A stretch of 64,000 nt of DNA from assembly GCF_000972845.2 (NCBI RefSeq), contig NW_020857941.1:334190-398189 (forward strand), read 5' to 3'. The notes under the pieces are model-generated. The model had not been told where the DNA came from, ran no database searches, and was given only the letters and a program-made list of their open reading frames with translations. The position numbers were made by a program, and so were the translations under genes. The stretch comes from Larimichthys crocea (taxonomy: Eukaryota > Chordata > Actinopteri > Sciaenidae). This document shows, piece after piece, positions 23,354 through 33,508 of this stretch. Every line of letters begins with the position of its first letter. Position 1 is the first letter of the stretch.

Positions 23354-23722
23354 TAGTGGTGGGCTGTTATCTGCGTTAACGTGAGACTCTTATCAGGCGA
23401 TAAAAAAAATATCACCATTAATCTATTCGCAAAGCTGTTCCAGCCTCTCAGGTCGCTTTTTTACTTTTTGACTTTTTTCTCTTTTGTTCGTTTTTGTTTT
23501 CTTCACTGTAACTCCGTGGAGTCCTGATCTCTATAGCAGTTTAGAGAGTTTTGTGCTTTTGTCGTGTTTTTCTCATGGTTTTTCTTGGTGATGTTTTTTA
23601 AATGCCGCTTCCACCTGGACAGCTGCCTTTGTTTACTCTGGGAAACAGCTGATCGCGCTAATGCCGGCCGGCATTGGCGCAATCAGCTGTTCGATTGGCG
23701 CATTAATCTATGGCCACCACTA
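23354..23722 (+). mobile_element. hAT MITE, TIR TAGTGGTGG, 8-bp TSD
   Basis: A 369-base element with ends TAGTGGTGGGC and GGCCACCACTA. It is flanked by GTCTTTAC (23346-23353) and GTCTTTGC (23723-23730), an 8-base duplication with one change, as hAT transposases make. The interior includes GCGTTAACGTGAGACTCTTA and ends with GCGCATTAATC. No coding capacity. Confidence 0.85.
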
Positions 23723-24195
23723 GTCTTTGCATAATTACAGGAGCGTCTCTTCTCTTGTGTTCGCGCCTCTCTCTCGCTTATCTGCATGTAAACAACAAAC
23801 TAACCCTTAAAAAAGTTACAAAAAACGGTTCGGACGTCTCAGGGCTGCCAGGCCTGTGTGTCAGACCTGCAGATACAAGCGATGGTTTATTTTTAATTAA
23901 CAGTTTATTTGGAGGGGAGGGCTCGTTGTTGTTGTGCGACATAGAGCTGCAGAGACGAGCGTTTTGGAAGCCCTTTGTTATGCAGGTATTTACTGTAGTG
24001 CACGCTTTAGGCCAGGTAAACCATACAAACCTCATTAGCATCTCATTGTTTGCACTTGATGGGCTTTTTGGTCTCCCAGTGTCACAGATCACAGAGCGGA
24101 GAATGCAGCTGGTTTGAGTACTGCATACTATACAGTAGCCTTGTGATTTGAGTGTGTTCATGAACATGAATGACTCCTTTTCATTTTCGTCCATT
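23723..24195. repeat. Intron segment with second copy of a duplicated block
   Basis: 23985-24165 repeats 23087-23280. Shared pieces include CCCAGTGTCACAGATCACAG, GCAGCTGGTTTGA and ACTGCATACT.TACAGTAGCC, with scattered substitutions. The short frames here are not genes. Confidence 0.6.
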
Positions 24196-24929
24196 CCATA
24201 GGCTAAATGGCGTAAATGGAAAGAATATTGTAGTGACCCGGAACAATGAAACTACGAAGCAACTGGTTTTGCTGGACTTTATTCCTAATCTGGAACACAG
24301 GCTCCTGTGGCCGTAGCCAACGGCAAAAAAACAATAAAACCAGGCAAGCACAGCAGCATATAACATTAACACATTAGCTACTTCGTGCCCCTCATCGCCA
24401 TGGCAACTGCCATGACTGACAGGCTTCACAGCCTCTAACAACGCCACCCCCCCAGGCGTCACCCCATACACTGCAGCCTAACTTACTGAACACAACTCAA
24501 CAGCCACAGTGTATACACAGCCCGTTACAATATGTATGAAATAAGTGAAGTATGTTTGGTCTTAATAAAGTTTGCAGTATATATGTTATGTTTTTATTCT
24601 ACATGGACACCACTGTTTATTTTCCACTATGCCTCCCTCCATTATAATAATACACGGCACAGCTTTTTAAAGTCCAGAGAGAAGTCTGTTGCAAAAGTCC
24701 ACGGTGACTCTCCTTTGCCAAAACGTCTGTATGTCCTCGACGAGCTCCTGTTTTGTGCCTGGCTTAGCCTCCTTGCGAATAAAGTCTTTCATGGAATGCC
24801 TAAATATATGTTTGATGGTTTCGTAAGCTTATACTGCAAACTTTATTAAAACCAAAAATACTTGACTTATTTCATACTTGATTCACCCGTAATTCTTTCG
24901 ATTTGCGCTTTACGCCATTTAGCCTATGG
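24196..24929. mobile_element. DNA element with long (~110 bp) terminal inverted repeats
   Basis: Starts CCATAGGCTAAATGGCGTAA and ends with its exact complement at 24909-24929. After removing the solo LTR at 24229-24529, the inverted match continues through GAAAGAAT, AAGTATG..ATAAGT and TTAATAAAGTTTGCAGTATA. The inner part has no transposase, so it is non-autonomous. A target-site duplication is not clear; the family is not named. Confidence 0.7.
24229..24529 (+). mobile_element. Solo LTR, TSD ATAT
   Basis: 301 bases from TGTAGTGACCCGG to GCCCGTTACA, flanked by ATAT at 24225-24228 and 24530-24533. It lies inside the left terminal inverted repeat of the 24196-24929 element, whose right arm lacks it, so it came later. 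Confidence 0.8.
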
Positions 24930-25421
24930 TCACTGTTTAAATCAACAACATCTAGGCTATGTTACGGACGTTACGAGCGGAGTTTTCTTTAATAACGCGT
25001 TTATGTTGGCATGTTCTTGTTGCTGCCTCACTGTTATCTTATCACAACTTTTTTTTTTTCCATCAACTGATCCGCTGATCAGCTCACCCCGGCGTATCTG
25101 TTCAGATGTGTCTTTAGACAGTCGACGGTGAGAGCGGAACATCACTGCTCCTCCCCGTGGACAAATGAGGCATTGCAGCTGGTTTTCAAACAGACTGCTT
25201 AGGGGCGTTTCCAGTCGGGGCCTCACTGACTACGTCATCGCGGGGGATTACATTTCGGTCACACACCAGCCAAGGACCTGTGACGGACCTGTGACGGACC
25301 AGCCACGGTCCCGTCACCTCCTGGAGAGTGTTCACTTGGCTTGATGTTGTTAAGGGGTTTTTCTTTACCATGGAAAGTGTCCTATGATAATTCACCACTG
25401 TTGTGTTCTGTGGATGTCCAG
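24930..25421. other. nfic intron, unassigned
   Basis: Contains a small tandem repeat GGACCTGTGAC (25274-25300) and CpG-rich stretches; no exon or transposon recognised. Confidence 0.5.
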
Positions 25422-25699
25422 GGGCCTCATGTACAAAGCTTGCGTACGCGCAAAAAAGTGGCGTACGTCCTTTTCCACGCTCACGTTTAGATGTATCAAA
25501 CGTGAAATGATCGAAGAAATGTGTGTGCCCCAAGCCAACTTCATAGCTGTCGTATGCACGTTTCTACAGCCATTGTTCCTTAGAGGTGGTGCTGGGAAAC
25601 TGTTAATGTGAAAACAAGTAGTCATCAGACTGATGTGCACATCCGAGACACACTTATGAACAATTAACACACCCACGTGTTTGCAATTATATAGGTGGA

Positions 25700-26360
25700 T
25701 ATAAAAGCATGCGTAATGAAGAAGATGATGAAGGAAATGGTATTAACAATGGCAGCGTTACTGTTGTTAGAGGACCTTGTAAAAGGTGCAATCCGTTGTG
25801 AGCGAGTATTTAAGGAACGCGAGGATTTACTTGCAAACCATGATAATTGGCTCATAAGCCGATTTCAGTTACCAAGGCCAGTGTTACTGGAGTTGTGCGT
25901 AGAGCTGCGGCCGGCCCTAGAACGCAACACGGCGAGGAGCCAGGGGTTGTTTGTGTCCTGTGTGGTACGGAATCAACCGAATGTTATCCATGTACATCAA
26001 ATTCCCATACAATGCTGTTGAACAGGACGACATTAAAGCGCAATTTGCAGCGAGAGCCGGTTTCCCTAATGTAATCAGAGCTATTGACTGCACACACATT
26101 GCTATAAAAGCGCCATAGGATGAATTTATTCATGTAAGTACGAAACATTTTCATTCCATCAGTGTTTAAACAATTTCCCTACGGGGATTATTAAAGTACT
26201 TCTGATTCTGATTCAACTCATATGTGATGTGCAAATGCAGCTAACTTACATTGCGGCAAGGTGGCCTGGTTCAACGCATGACTCATTCATTATGACTAAC
26301 AGCATGATTGGCAACAGGCTGGAGGCTGGCACGGTGCGCGATGGGTGGCTTCTGGGTGAG
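25700..26360 (+). pseudogene. Harbinger (HARBI1-like) transposase remnant
   Basis: Spread over more than one frame. Recognisable parts are CERVFKEREDLLANHDNWLI, then SRFQLPRPVLLELCVELRPA, then AIDCTHIAIKAP near 26080-26116 (the first Asp of the DDE triad lies in this DCTH block), and ARWPGSTHDSFI near 26262. Breaks include an in-frame TAG straight after KAP and an insertion at 26165-26212 that looks like a LINE 3' tail (TTTCCCTACGGGGATTATTA then AAG). The protein would be a nuclease that cuts and reinserts the element. It cannot be made from this copy. Confidence 0.85.
26165..26212 (+). mobile_element. Short LINE-type 3' tail inserted in the transposase
   Basis: TTTCCCTACGGGGATTATTA followed by AAGTACTTCTGATTCTGATT resembles the common fish retrotransposon tail TTTCCCC..GGGATCAATAAAG with a short terminal repeat. 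It splits a codon of the Harbinger transposase reading frame (SISV / QLICDVQ). Confidence 0.5.
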
Positions 26361-26472
26361 TAAATAGTTTATTCATTTAATTGCCCCGTATTTAACGTTG
26401 GTTTACATACGGGACAATTAAAGGAATTAAATCTTTACTTACCCAGAAGCCACCCATCGCGCACCGTGCCAG
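26326..26472. repeat. 39-bp inverted repeat within the Harbinger element
   Basis: Arm 1 at 26326-26364 and arm 2 at 26434-26472 are reverse complements with one mismatch, separated by 69 bases. Arm 1 includes transposase codons GTVRDGWLLG. Arm 2 is thus an inverted copy of coding sequence, not a terminal repeat. Confidence 0.9.
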
Positions 26473-27194
26473 TGTGCCAATGCACATTTGGGCATGTGCG
26501 CATTCAAATATCATGTTTTTGTTTTGTTTTTTATTTTCTGCTGGTGAAATTAGAGCTGCAGAGCTTTCTAACAAGCCCCTGATTGTCTCCCTGTGTTCAG
26601 TATTCTTGTCAGTAAAAGCGGGCGTAAAATGTCAGCCGCGGCGCGACACCTGTCCAAACCTGTGTGTGCGCTGCTCGGATCCCACGGCATCCCACACACA
26701 CGCTCCCACTCACGTCTTTTTTTGGGTCATATTTATCGCTGTTGACAGGGTACCAAACAGAATCTCCACTTCATTCACTAGAATCTTTAGCTTAGACTCT
26801 GTGAAATTCATTTTCTTTCCTCTGTTCATCGTGTTATCTGATCGTACAAAGAGGTGAATCTCAGGTCCAGGTCCTATTTAAATAGATTTGCATATGTAAA
26901 TAGGGGCGTGGACAGGGAGGAGTTGCATGTGCGCTCAATTCCACGTTGATTGGGATGTACAAAAGAAACGTGCTTGGATCCGTGCGTACGCACACTTTGA
27001 ATATTTTTGTGCGTACGACAGTTTCTGGGTTTTGGCGTACGGCAGGTTTCACGTGAAAATCCACGCAAGTATTCGTACATGAGGCCCCAGGCCTTTTTGT
27101 GTTGCAGACCTCACAAGTGTGTTTTTTTTTCTTTCTTAGAATTTACCAAACTGTTAATTTGGCCACTCCTAATGTTCCTGCTATCTCTCTAATG

Positions 27195-27535
27195 GATCTA
27201 ATGGGGGCAGGCAGAAGCCGAGCGGCGGCTCTTTTAAGCAGTTATTGGCAATTAATTTGAACTTGTCTGTCTAAAATGACAGAATTAGCCACTAAGAATT
27301 AAATACATGCTACTTGCTAACATGCTAATGCTCCTGTGTCTAAATAAACATGTTAAAAATGACTATTTGAGGTGTGCTTTGTGAATACAGACCCCCGGCA
27401 ACAGCCTACTCGTCACTCTCAAAATTTCCACGGGAATTTTCTAGTACTGAATTTACTGAGCAGTGTCAGTAATAATGTATGGGGGCGACGGGGCCAGAGT
27501 CAGGCACACTCAAAATGTCTTTAGAAATGTTATAG
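27195..27535 (-). repeat. Composite repeat family, short copy without array
   Basis: Has the GCAGGCAGAAGCCGAGCGGC block, the ATTAAATACATGCTA block, a single minisatellite unit (TTGCTAACATGCTAATGCTC), then AAAATGACTATTTGAGGTGT, CAATAATGTATGGGGGCGA-like sequence and AGTCAGGCACACTCAAAATG. Order and strand match the 33293-35322 copy, but there is one array unit here in place of about 50. Confidence 0.75.
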
Positions 27536-27699
27536 TTTGCATTGAAAGCTCCTGCTGTGACTGCATGTTGTGGGTTGACAGCAAGAGCTTCCAAATGTGA
27601 ATGTCACACCTGGAATCAACTACGGACTTTTTACTTGCTTAATTGATGAAGAAATAATAAAATAATAGCTCACATCTGTCCATGAAACAGCTTTTGAGT

Positions 27700-27906
27700 T
27701 GGGGCGGTGTTTAGCTCAGTTGGTAGGCTCAGTCCTTGCTACGGATGCCCCGGGGTTCGAGTCCGACCTGTGGCTCTTTCCCGTATGTCATTCCCCATCT
27801 CTCTCTCTCTCTCTCTCTCCCCACATTTCCTGTCACTCTTCAGCTGTCTCGATCAAAAAAATAAAGCTTGAAAAGGCCAAATAATCTTAAAAAAAAGAAA
27901 GAAAAA
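27700..27906 (+). mobile_element. tRNA-derived SINE, 16-bp TSD
   Basis: The head looks like a tRNA: A box TTAGCTCAGTTGGTAGGCTC and B box GGTTCGAGTCC. A CTTTCCCGTATGTCATTCCC block, a TC repeat and an A-rich tail with AATAAAGC follow. The direct repeat GAAACAGCTTTTGAGT flanks it at 27684-27699 and 27907-27922, the mark of LINE-assisted insertion. Transcription would be by RNA polymerase III from the internal boxes. Confidence 0.92.
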
Positions 27907-28637
27907 GAAACAGCTTTTGAGTCAACTGTCTAATTACTTTTAGTCTCTTGAAAAAGAGGGAGCTACATATTAATGTAATTGCTAAACCTTTTGTCCAATT
28001 TGGAGAGACTGCACTTCAAGCCTATATTCATTATTTAACTAAAACTTGAATATAGTCTGGTAAGCAACCAAAATAACAAAACTCGTCTCAGTGTCCAAAC
28101 ATATATAGACCTAACTGTATATTATTATAATGACTTAAAGAAGAAAGAATTCAAGAATTCCATCCCTTTATCTGAAGGTTATATTAAATGCACAAATCTC
28201 CAGCAAATATGCGATGAAGCCAAATGTTTACATGACACAACACCAGTAAGTTGAGCACCCACATCTGTTATGGAATTTTCTATCCTTCTAACTACACATG
28301 GCCACACATGGATCTTAAAGTCATAGACAGTGACAGCTTTTGATTATATCAGAGTAAACTTTCTCTCTTTGGTATGTGAGGCTGCTGTTTGGATTTCTGG
28401 AGGATGTTGGCCTCCTAGACATAATAGATAGCGAACTGTTGATGTTCCATTATCATAAACAGACAATGGTGGCTCCAGACTAGAATGTGCTAAAGGTGAA
28501 CACTAACATGGGTAAATAAATTCCCTTTGGCTGTTTTTGGGGTGTATAGTATTTGTGGTGTTATCTGTAGGGGTTTAAAGTTTGACCACCAGAGTGAGTT
28601 GGGCAGAATAGAGAAAAAAACTGCAGATTTAGATATA

Positions 28638-29834
28638 CAGACCCTTTCCAGAAAATTAGAATATCATAGAAAAGTTTACTTATTTCCATAATTCAATTAA
28701 AAAAGATTAAACTTTCACAGATTATAGATTCAGGGCCCACAATTCAAACAATTTCAAGTATTTATTTGTTTATTTTTACATATGTTGGGCTTCCAGCTCA
28801 AAAAATCCATGAAAACAGAAATTCAAAAAATTAGAATACTGTGAAGAAATCACCATTTACTTCTCAGTTTTTGCTGGGAAAAAAAAATAAAAAATTAGGA
28901 TCACATCAAATTAGTCAAAATATGGTACTTTCTTAATGATATGTCAATGTTTAATACTTGGTTAGGAATCCCTTTGCCTTAATCACTGTCTCGATGCGCC
29001 GTGGCATTGAGGCAATCAGCCTGTGGCACTGCGTAGGAGTTATGGAAGCCCAGATTTCCTTGATGCTTGCTGTCAGCTCTTCTTTGGTTTTGGGTCTGGT
29101 GGCCCTCATTTTCCTCTTGATAATACTCCATAGATTCTCAGTGGGGTTTAGGTCTGGTGACTTGGCTGGCCAGTCAAGCACTGTGATGGCATGGGCATTA
29201 AACCAGGTTTTGGTGCTTCTGGCGGTATGGGCAGGGGCCAGGTCCTACGCTTCCTACGTTGGCTCAGGCTCAGAAGTGGCGTGACCCGAGAGTTGTAGCC
29301 CATCTCCCGGATGCGTCTGAATGTGGTGGTTTTTGAAGCTGTGACTCCCGCCTCATTTCACTCTTTCTGGATCTCTACCAGATTCTTGAATCTTCTCTGT
29401 TTTGCCCTCTTCACTAGACTTTCCATTGGTATGCTTAGACACAGCACTCTGTGAACAACCAGCCTCTTTAGCTATGAACTTTTGTGGCTTACCCATCCTA
29501 TGGAGGGTATCAATGATGGTCTTCTGGCCAGTTGTCAAGTCTGTCAGGTGCTTTGAGTTTAGTAGATGATTAGTGTGTGACACTCAGTTAAAAACATTAA
29601 TGCCCTGCAAAATTTGGGCTGATTTCTTCACAGTATTCTAATTTTTTGAATTCCTGTTTTTGTGGGTTTTTTGAGCTGGAAGCCCAAATTATGTAAACTT
29701 AAACAAATAAATACTTGAAATTGTTTGAAGTGTGGCCCCTGAATCTATAATCTATGAAAGTTTAACCTTTTTAATGTAAATTATGGAACTAAGTAAACTT
29801 TTCTATGATATTCTAATTTTTTGGAAAGGGTCTG
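28638..29834 (-). mobile_element. Tc1-like transposon, internally deleted
   Basis: Ends CAGACCCTTTCCAGAAAATT and, inverted, CAGACCCTTTCCAAAAAATT, flanked by TA on both sides (28636-28637, 29835-29836). The terminal inverted repeats are about 215 bases, unusually long for Tc1. Total length is 1197 bases, against about 1.6 kb for an intact element of this kind; the middle of the transposase is missing. It lies in an nfic intron, antisense to the gene. Confidence 0.92.
28951..29583 (-). pseudogene. Tc1 transposase, both ends present, catalytic middle deleted
   Basis: The N-terminal part (29583-29353) has paired-type helix-turn-helix features: TTGQKTIIDTLHRMGKPQKF then IAKEAGCSQSAVSKH. The C-terminal part (29181-28951) reads LDWPAKSPDLNPTENLWSII and ends with QCHRLIASMPRRIETVIKAK. 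SPDLNPTENLW carries the last catalytic acidic residue region of the DDE domain. Between 29182 and 29352 the frame is shifted and the blocks with the first two catalytic Asp residues are gone. It cannot transpose itself but keeps both ends and could have been mobilised in trans. Confidence 0.88.
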
Positions 29835-30090
29835 TATGTCCCATGTAGAGAAAAAGAAAGGAACTCAACTACAATTTCGACAGAAGATCAAATATAATCT
29901 AAAAAGTAACCATTTTAATAGTAAACTCTGAACAAAATGCATGCATACAAAGAAAGAGAGAGAGAGAGAAATGATCTGATGAACTGCTGACCTGTCCAGG
30001 GTGTGCCCTGCTTGGGATCAGATACAGCTCCTCCTTTGGCCATGCAAAGAATAAACAGTTCTGGATAATGAATGTTTCTGATTTTTCCAG

Positions 30091-30271
30091 CTGAATGGCA
30101 GCAACCAGGTTAAAGTGCCCACTCACTACATCTCATCACAGATGTTGGCACCGCCTGGACCAGCACCTTCCTTGGCTGCTCCCCCAGCCTCCCTCCCTAG
30201 GCCAACACTTCCTGAGTCAAAGGCCACTACCACTTCCTCTGATGGGGGAGCAAACTCCCCCACATCACCCA
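30091..30271 (+). CDS. nfic: Nuclear factor I C-type, coding exon
   Basis: A 181-nt exon after TTTTTCCAG and before GTAAGT. It starts on a codon boundary and ends one base into a codon. It reads LNGSNQVKVPTHYISSQMLA, then PPGPAPSLAAPPASLPRPTL and PESKATTTSSDGGANSPTSP. The LNGS.Q.K.P, QMLAPP and GGA.SPTSP blocks match NFIC. A proline-rich region with the PRPTLP stretch takes the place of mammalian GLPRLALPP. Phase joins cleanly to the exons at 22393 and 37081. Confidence 0.95.
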
Positions 30272-30320
30272 GTAAGTGGTCAAAACACGAACAAACACCT
30301 GTTAACATTATTGATGCGGA

Positions 30321-30715
30321 ATCTGAAAGTTACATATACACATACAATGTATACATATACACATACAGTGTATACATATGCACATACTGTGTGAAAGTTA
30401 CATATACACATACAGTGTATACATATACACATACTGTGTAAAAGTTATACATATACACATACAATGTATACATATACACATACAGTGTACATATACACAT
30501 ACTGTGTGAAAGTTACATATACACATACAGTGTATACATATACACATACTGTGTGAAAGTTACTTATACACATACAATGTTTCCATATACACATACTGTG
30601 AGAAAGTTACATATACACATACAATGTATACATATACACATACTGTGTGAAAGTTACATATACACATACAGTGTATACATATACACATACTGTGTAGTAT
30701 ATGTAACTTTCAGAT
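30321..30715 (+). repeat. ~52-bp minisatellite flanked by an inverted 19-mer
   Basis: About seven units built from GAAAGTTACATATACACATA, CAGTGTATACATATACACAT and ACTGTGT. The first 19 bases of the array (30321-30339) reappear as their exact reverse complement at 30697-30715, closing it. It starts 49 bases past the nfic 5' splice site. Confidence 0.9.
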
Positions 30716-31264
30716 GAGTGTGAATAGAGCATTCTTCTTATTCTTGTTCTTGTTGTTGTTCTTCTTCTTAGTATTAGTATAGTTTTTAATCAGTGGCAGC
30801 TGGTGAAAAATATTCTAGGTGGGGCTGTGCCATATTCAGTTTCAGAAACCATCCCATCCTGATACAATTTACCACAAACTGCAGGATACCAGTGATCAGT
30901 GAAATAATAAGTAATTATTTAATGCCAATATAAAAAAAACTTGAGGCATTCTTATATAAAAACAAACACAATCACAAACTTTATATGTAAAACAGAACTT
31001 GTAAACAATTGATGCATCCATTTCTAACAAAGCATAACATGTTGGAAAGGCTGTTGACTTTTACAGCAGTGCCCCCTGTGACAGATCAGCTGTGACAGAG
31101 CTGTTGAGCACATGAAACAGTGTCGTTAGTAGTTAACAGGCAACACAAGAGGCATACCGTCAGGACACATACACAATAACATCAAATTATATAGATTAAT
31201 AAATGTTTATATGAACTCTATACACTGTTACTATTGAAGGGAGTTTATTAAAAATCCTAGAGTG

Positions 31265-32337
31265 TCATATTTTGCTGGATAATGTCTTTTGCTAAGGTCA
31301 TCTATATACAAAGAAACACGGTGTCTGGGGTGTGGCAACCGTTGTCATGGGTGTGGTGATGAGGATCTTGAGAAGACTGACAGTCTCTGAGAATGTGCTC
31401 TGAAGGTTGTTCTCCATGAAGAACTGGTACAGAGGCACCGCACCACTGAAAGCCTTGAACTCATTGTTCTCATAGATGAGGGACAGTTCCATTTTCAGCT
31501 TGTCCTTGTTAAACAAGGAACCGGTTCTCAACAAGAACTCAACAAGAACCGGTTCTCGATTCCCATCCCTAGATCCTGGGGATATGTGTTGTGGCCTGCT
31601 GCACGATGAGGTTCAGCTGATACGCATAGCAGTGAGTGGACGTAATGAGCATTTTCATAGACATCCATTATTTTACGCTGCACTCCACCGGTGGCTCCCT
31701 TCATTACACTAGCTCTATCATAAGCTTGAGCGATAAGTTTGGGCTTCTGTCCATTTAATGGAGTATGGTGCTAAGCCTGTCCTGCACTGTAGTGATGGTG
31801 TCTGCAGTTACGTTCTGGATGGTAATGAACTCGAAAAAACGCTCTACTTTTGGCGTCAATGTAGCGTAGCACAAGCGCCAGCTGGCAGTGGGTGGAAATG
31901 TTGGTCATGTTGTCAGAATGAATGGTGATAAAATCAGCATTCTTTACTTCCTCCAGAATGTAATCTTTTAGCACTGACAGCATGTAATCCAACAGCTCAT
32001 TTTGTATGGCCAACTCAAAAGCCTCACAAAACTTCACACAATCAATTATTTTTTACAAAATGTGCCTGTTTTTATCCACTTCCTCATTACGTTTTTTCAA
32101 CGCAATCCTGTATCCTCGTCCAGCTGCGTAGTGACGTACAAATTTCTGAATATGGCTAGCTTTACAGAATTATGTTCCCTGGTGCTCTCATGTTTCCTTG
32201 CTTTCTCAGACAGGTGCTTCACTCCGGTAACTGTCCATGCTGGATCTGTCCCTGTTGTTTTAAAAGTAAGCACGGAAAACAAAACAACCGATTAGCATGG
32301 CCACTTCCAGCCAGCCAGGCCTTTCTGGTGTACCAGC
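31265..32337 (-). pseudogene. hAT transposase remnant (ZMYM-like type)
   Basis: Minus-strand pieces in several frames. AWTVTGVKHLSEKARKHEST (about 32240) is the DNA-binding TTF-type region. CVKFCEAFELAIQNELLDYM (near 32030), EEVKNADFITIHSDNMTNIS and CQLALVLRYIDAKSR are the start of the catalytic domain. A HCYAYQLNLIVQQ block follows, and then ETVSLLKILITTPMTT near the C-terminal dimerisation region. Stops and frameshifts break it. The LTR at 32338 interrupts the N-terminal part; the expected continuation (PDLDIRKGSGTCEVSLIAG) is beyond it at 35688-35760. Confidence 0.82.
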
Positions 32338-33292
32338 TGTTGTGGAGAAATTGCTGAAGTCAAAGCTCAATGGTGAGGTCAGGAAGGAAGAAAGTGTTCA
32401 GGAGCCTCTGATGTCACACAAATACTATTCACCCAGAATTAGTCAAAGACAATGTCTTTACCCATAGAGGTGTTATTGTCAACACATTCTAGTCTGGAGA
32501 CACAGATGTCTGTTTACGCAGATTGGAACTAGGGCTGCCACGATTAGTCGATTAGTCACGATTATGTTGACGAACAAAATCATCGACAACTAATTTAGTA
32601 GTCGACAAATCGTTTTTTTGTTGTTGTTTTTTTTTTACTTTGCTTTTCTCTCGAAAGTGCGGCTGCAGCTTCCACTGCCGCGTCTGCCTTTCTGTCACAT
32701 ACAAATGTGGCCAGGACCGGCGCTGCACACACACACACCCACACCTGAGCACATGTGCAGTAGTGGTAATCGGCGGCAGGCCTGACTGTACCGTAAACGA
32801 TACCATAACACCGACCCTCCAGGAATTCACAATGTTGCGATTTGCAACTTCAATGAATCCCTGTGAATTCAGGGCAGTGTTGCAATTTTAACCAATCACC
32901 GCGATTTTTCCGCAACTTCCACGCAGTCTGCCCGGGGGATTCAACACGGGTCAGGGACGGCCGCACACGCTTTATTTTATTGTTATGTACAAAAAATTTG
33001 TCATATTAGACCCTGAATAGTATGTAAGGGTTAATGAGTAATAAAATGTTAGGATAATTTTTGTATGTACTTAAGTTCCCAACTTCATTGTAAGATTAAT
33101 TTAAAGCTTTAGTTAATAAAACGATCAAATTAATTCAGTTGCTCTCATAATCTGTCTTTTTTGCACCAGAAAAAATGTGGCTAGTGGAAATTCTAATTGG
33201 CTGGTAACTTCAGAAACTTACCAGCGACATTGGCTGGTGATCAAAAAAGTTAATTTAGAGCCCTGTTAAAGGGTAATGAGCTATCATGTTAA

Positions 33293-33508
33293 TTGAGTGT
33301 GCGTGCAAGGCGCACACTATATGTTATCCACCGCGCTTATTGAGTGTGCGTGCAAGGCGCACACTATATGTTATCCACCGTGCTTATTTTTCTGCTTCTT
33401 CTTATTGAGTGTGCGTGCAAGGCGCACACTATATGTTATCCACCGCGCTTATTATTATTATTGAGTGTGCCTGAAAGCGCACACTATATGTTATTCACCG
33501 TGCTTATT
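33293..33508 (+). repeat. Tandem terminal-hairpin units (4 copies)
   Basis: Units begin at 33293, 33340, 33404 and 33461. Each is TTGAGTGTGCGTGCAAGGCG then CACACTATATGTTATCCACC. The stem AGTGTGCG/CGCACACT closes a 7-base loop. The variant loop CTGAAAG occurs in unit four, as at 21305-21527. Confidence 0.85.

Larger units (their letters stand above)
25422..27087 (+). mobile_element. PIF/Harbinger DNA transposon, decayed
   Basis: Ends GGGCCTCATGTAC and GTACATGAGGCCC, flanked by CAG at 25419-25421 and 27088-27090, the 3-base duplication usual for Harbinger. Subterminal GCGTACGC motifs are present at both ends. A decayed Harbinger transposase lies at 25700-26360. A second (Myb-like) gene was not recognised. 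It sits in an nfic intron. Confidence 0.9.

Noticed and set aside
27700..27775. A tRNA gene with A and B boxes
   Set aside because: The head of a SINE: it is followed by the SINE body and A-rich tail and bounded by a 16-base target duplication. The cloverleaf is degenerate.
30095..30441. Open frames running from the nfic exon into the minisatellite
   Set aside because: They cross the GTAAGT donor into tandem repeats. Only 30091-30271 matches NFIC.
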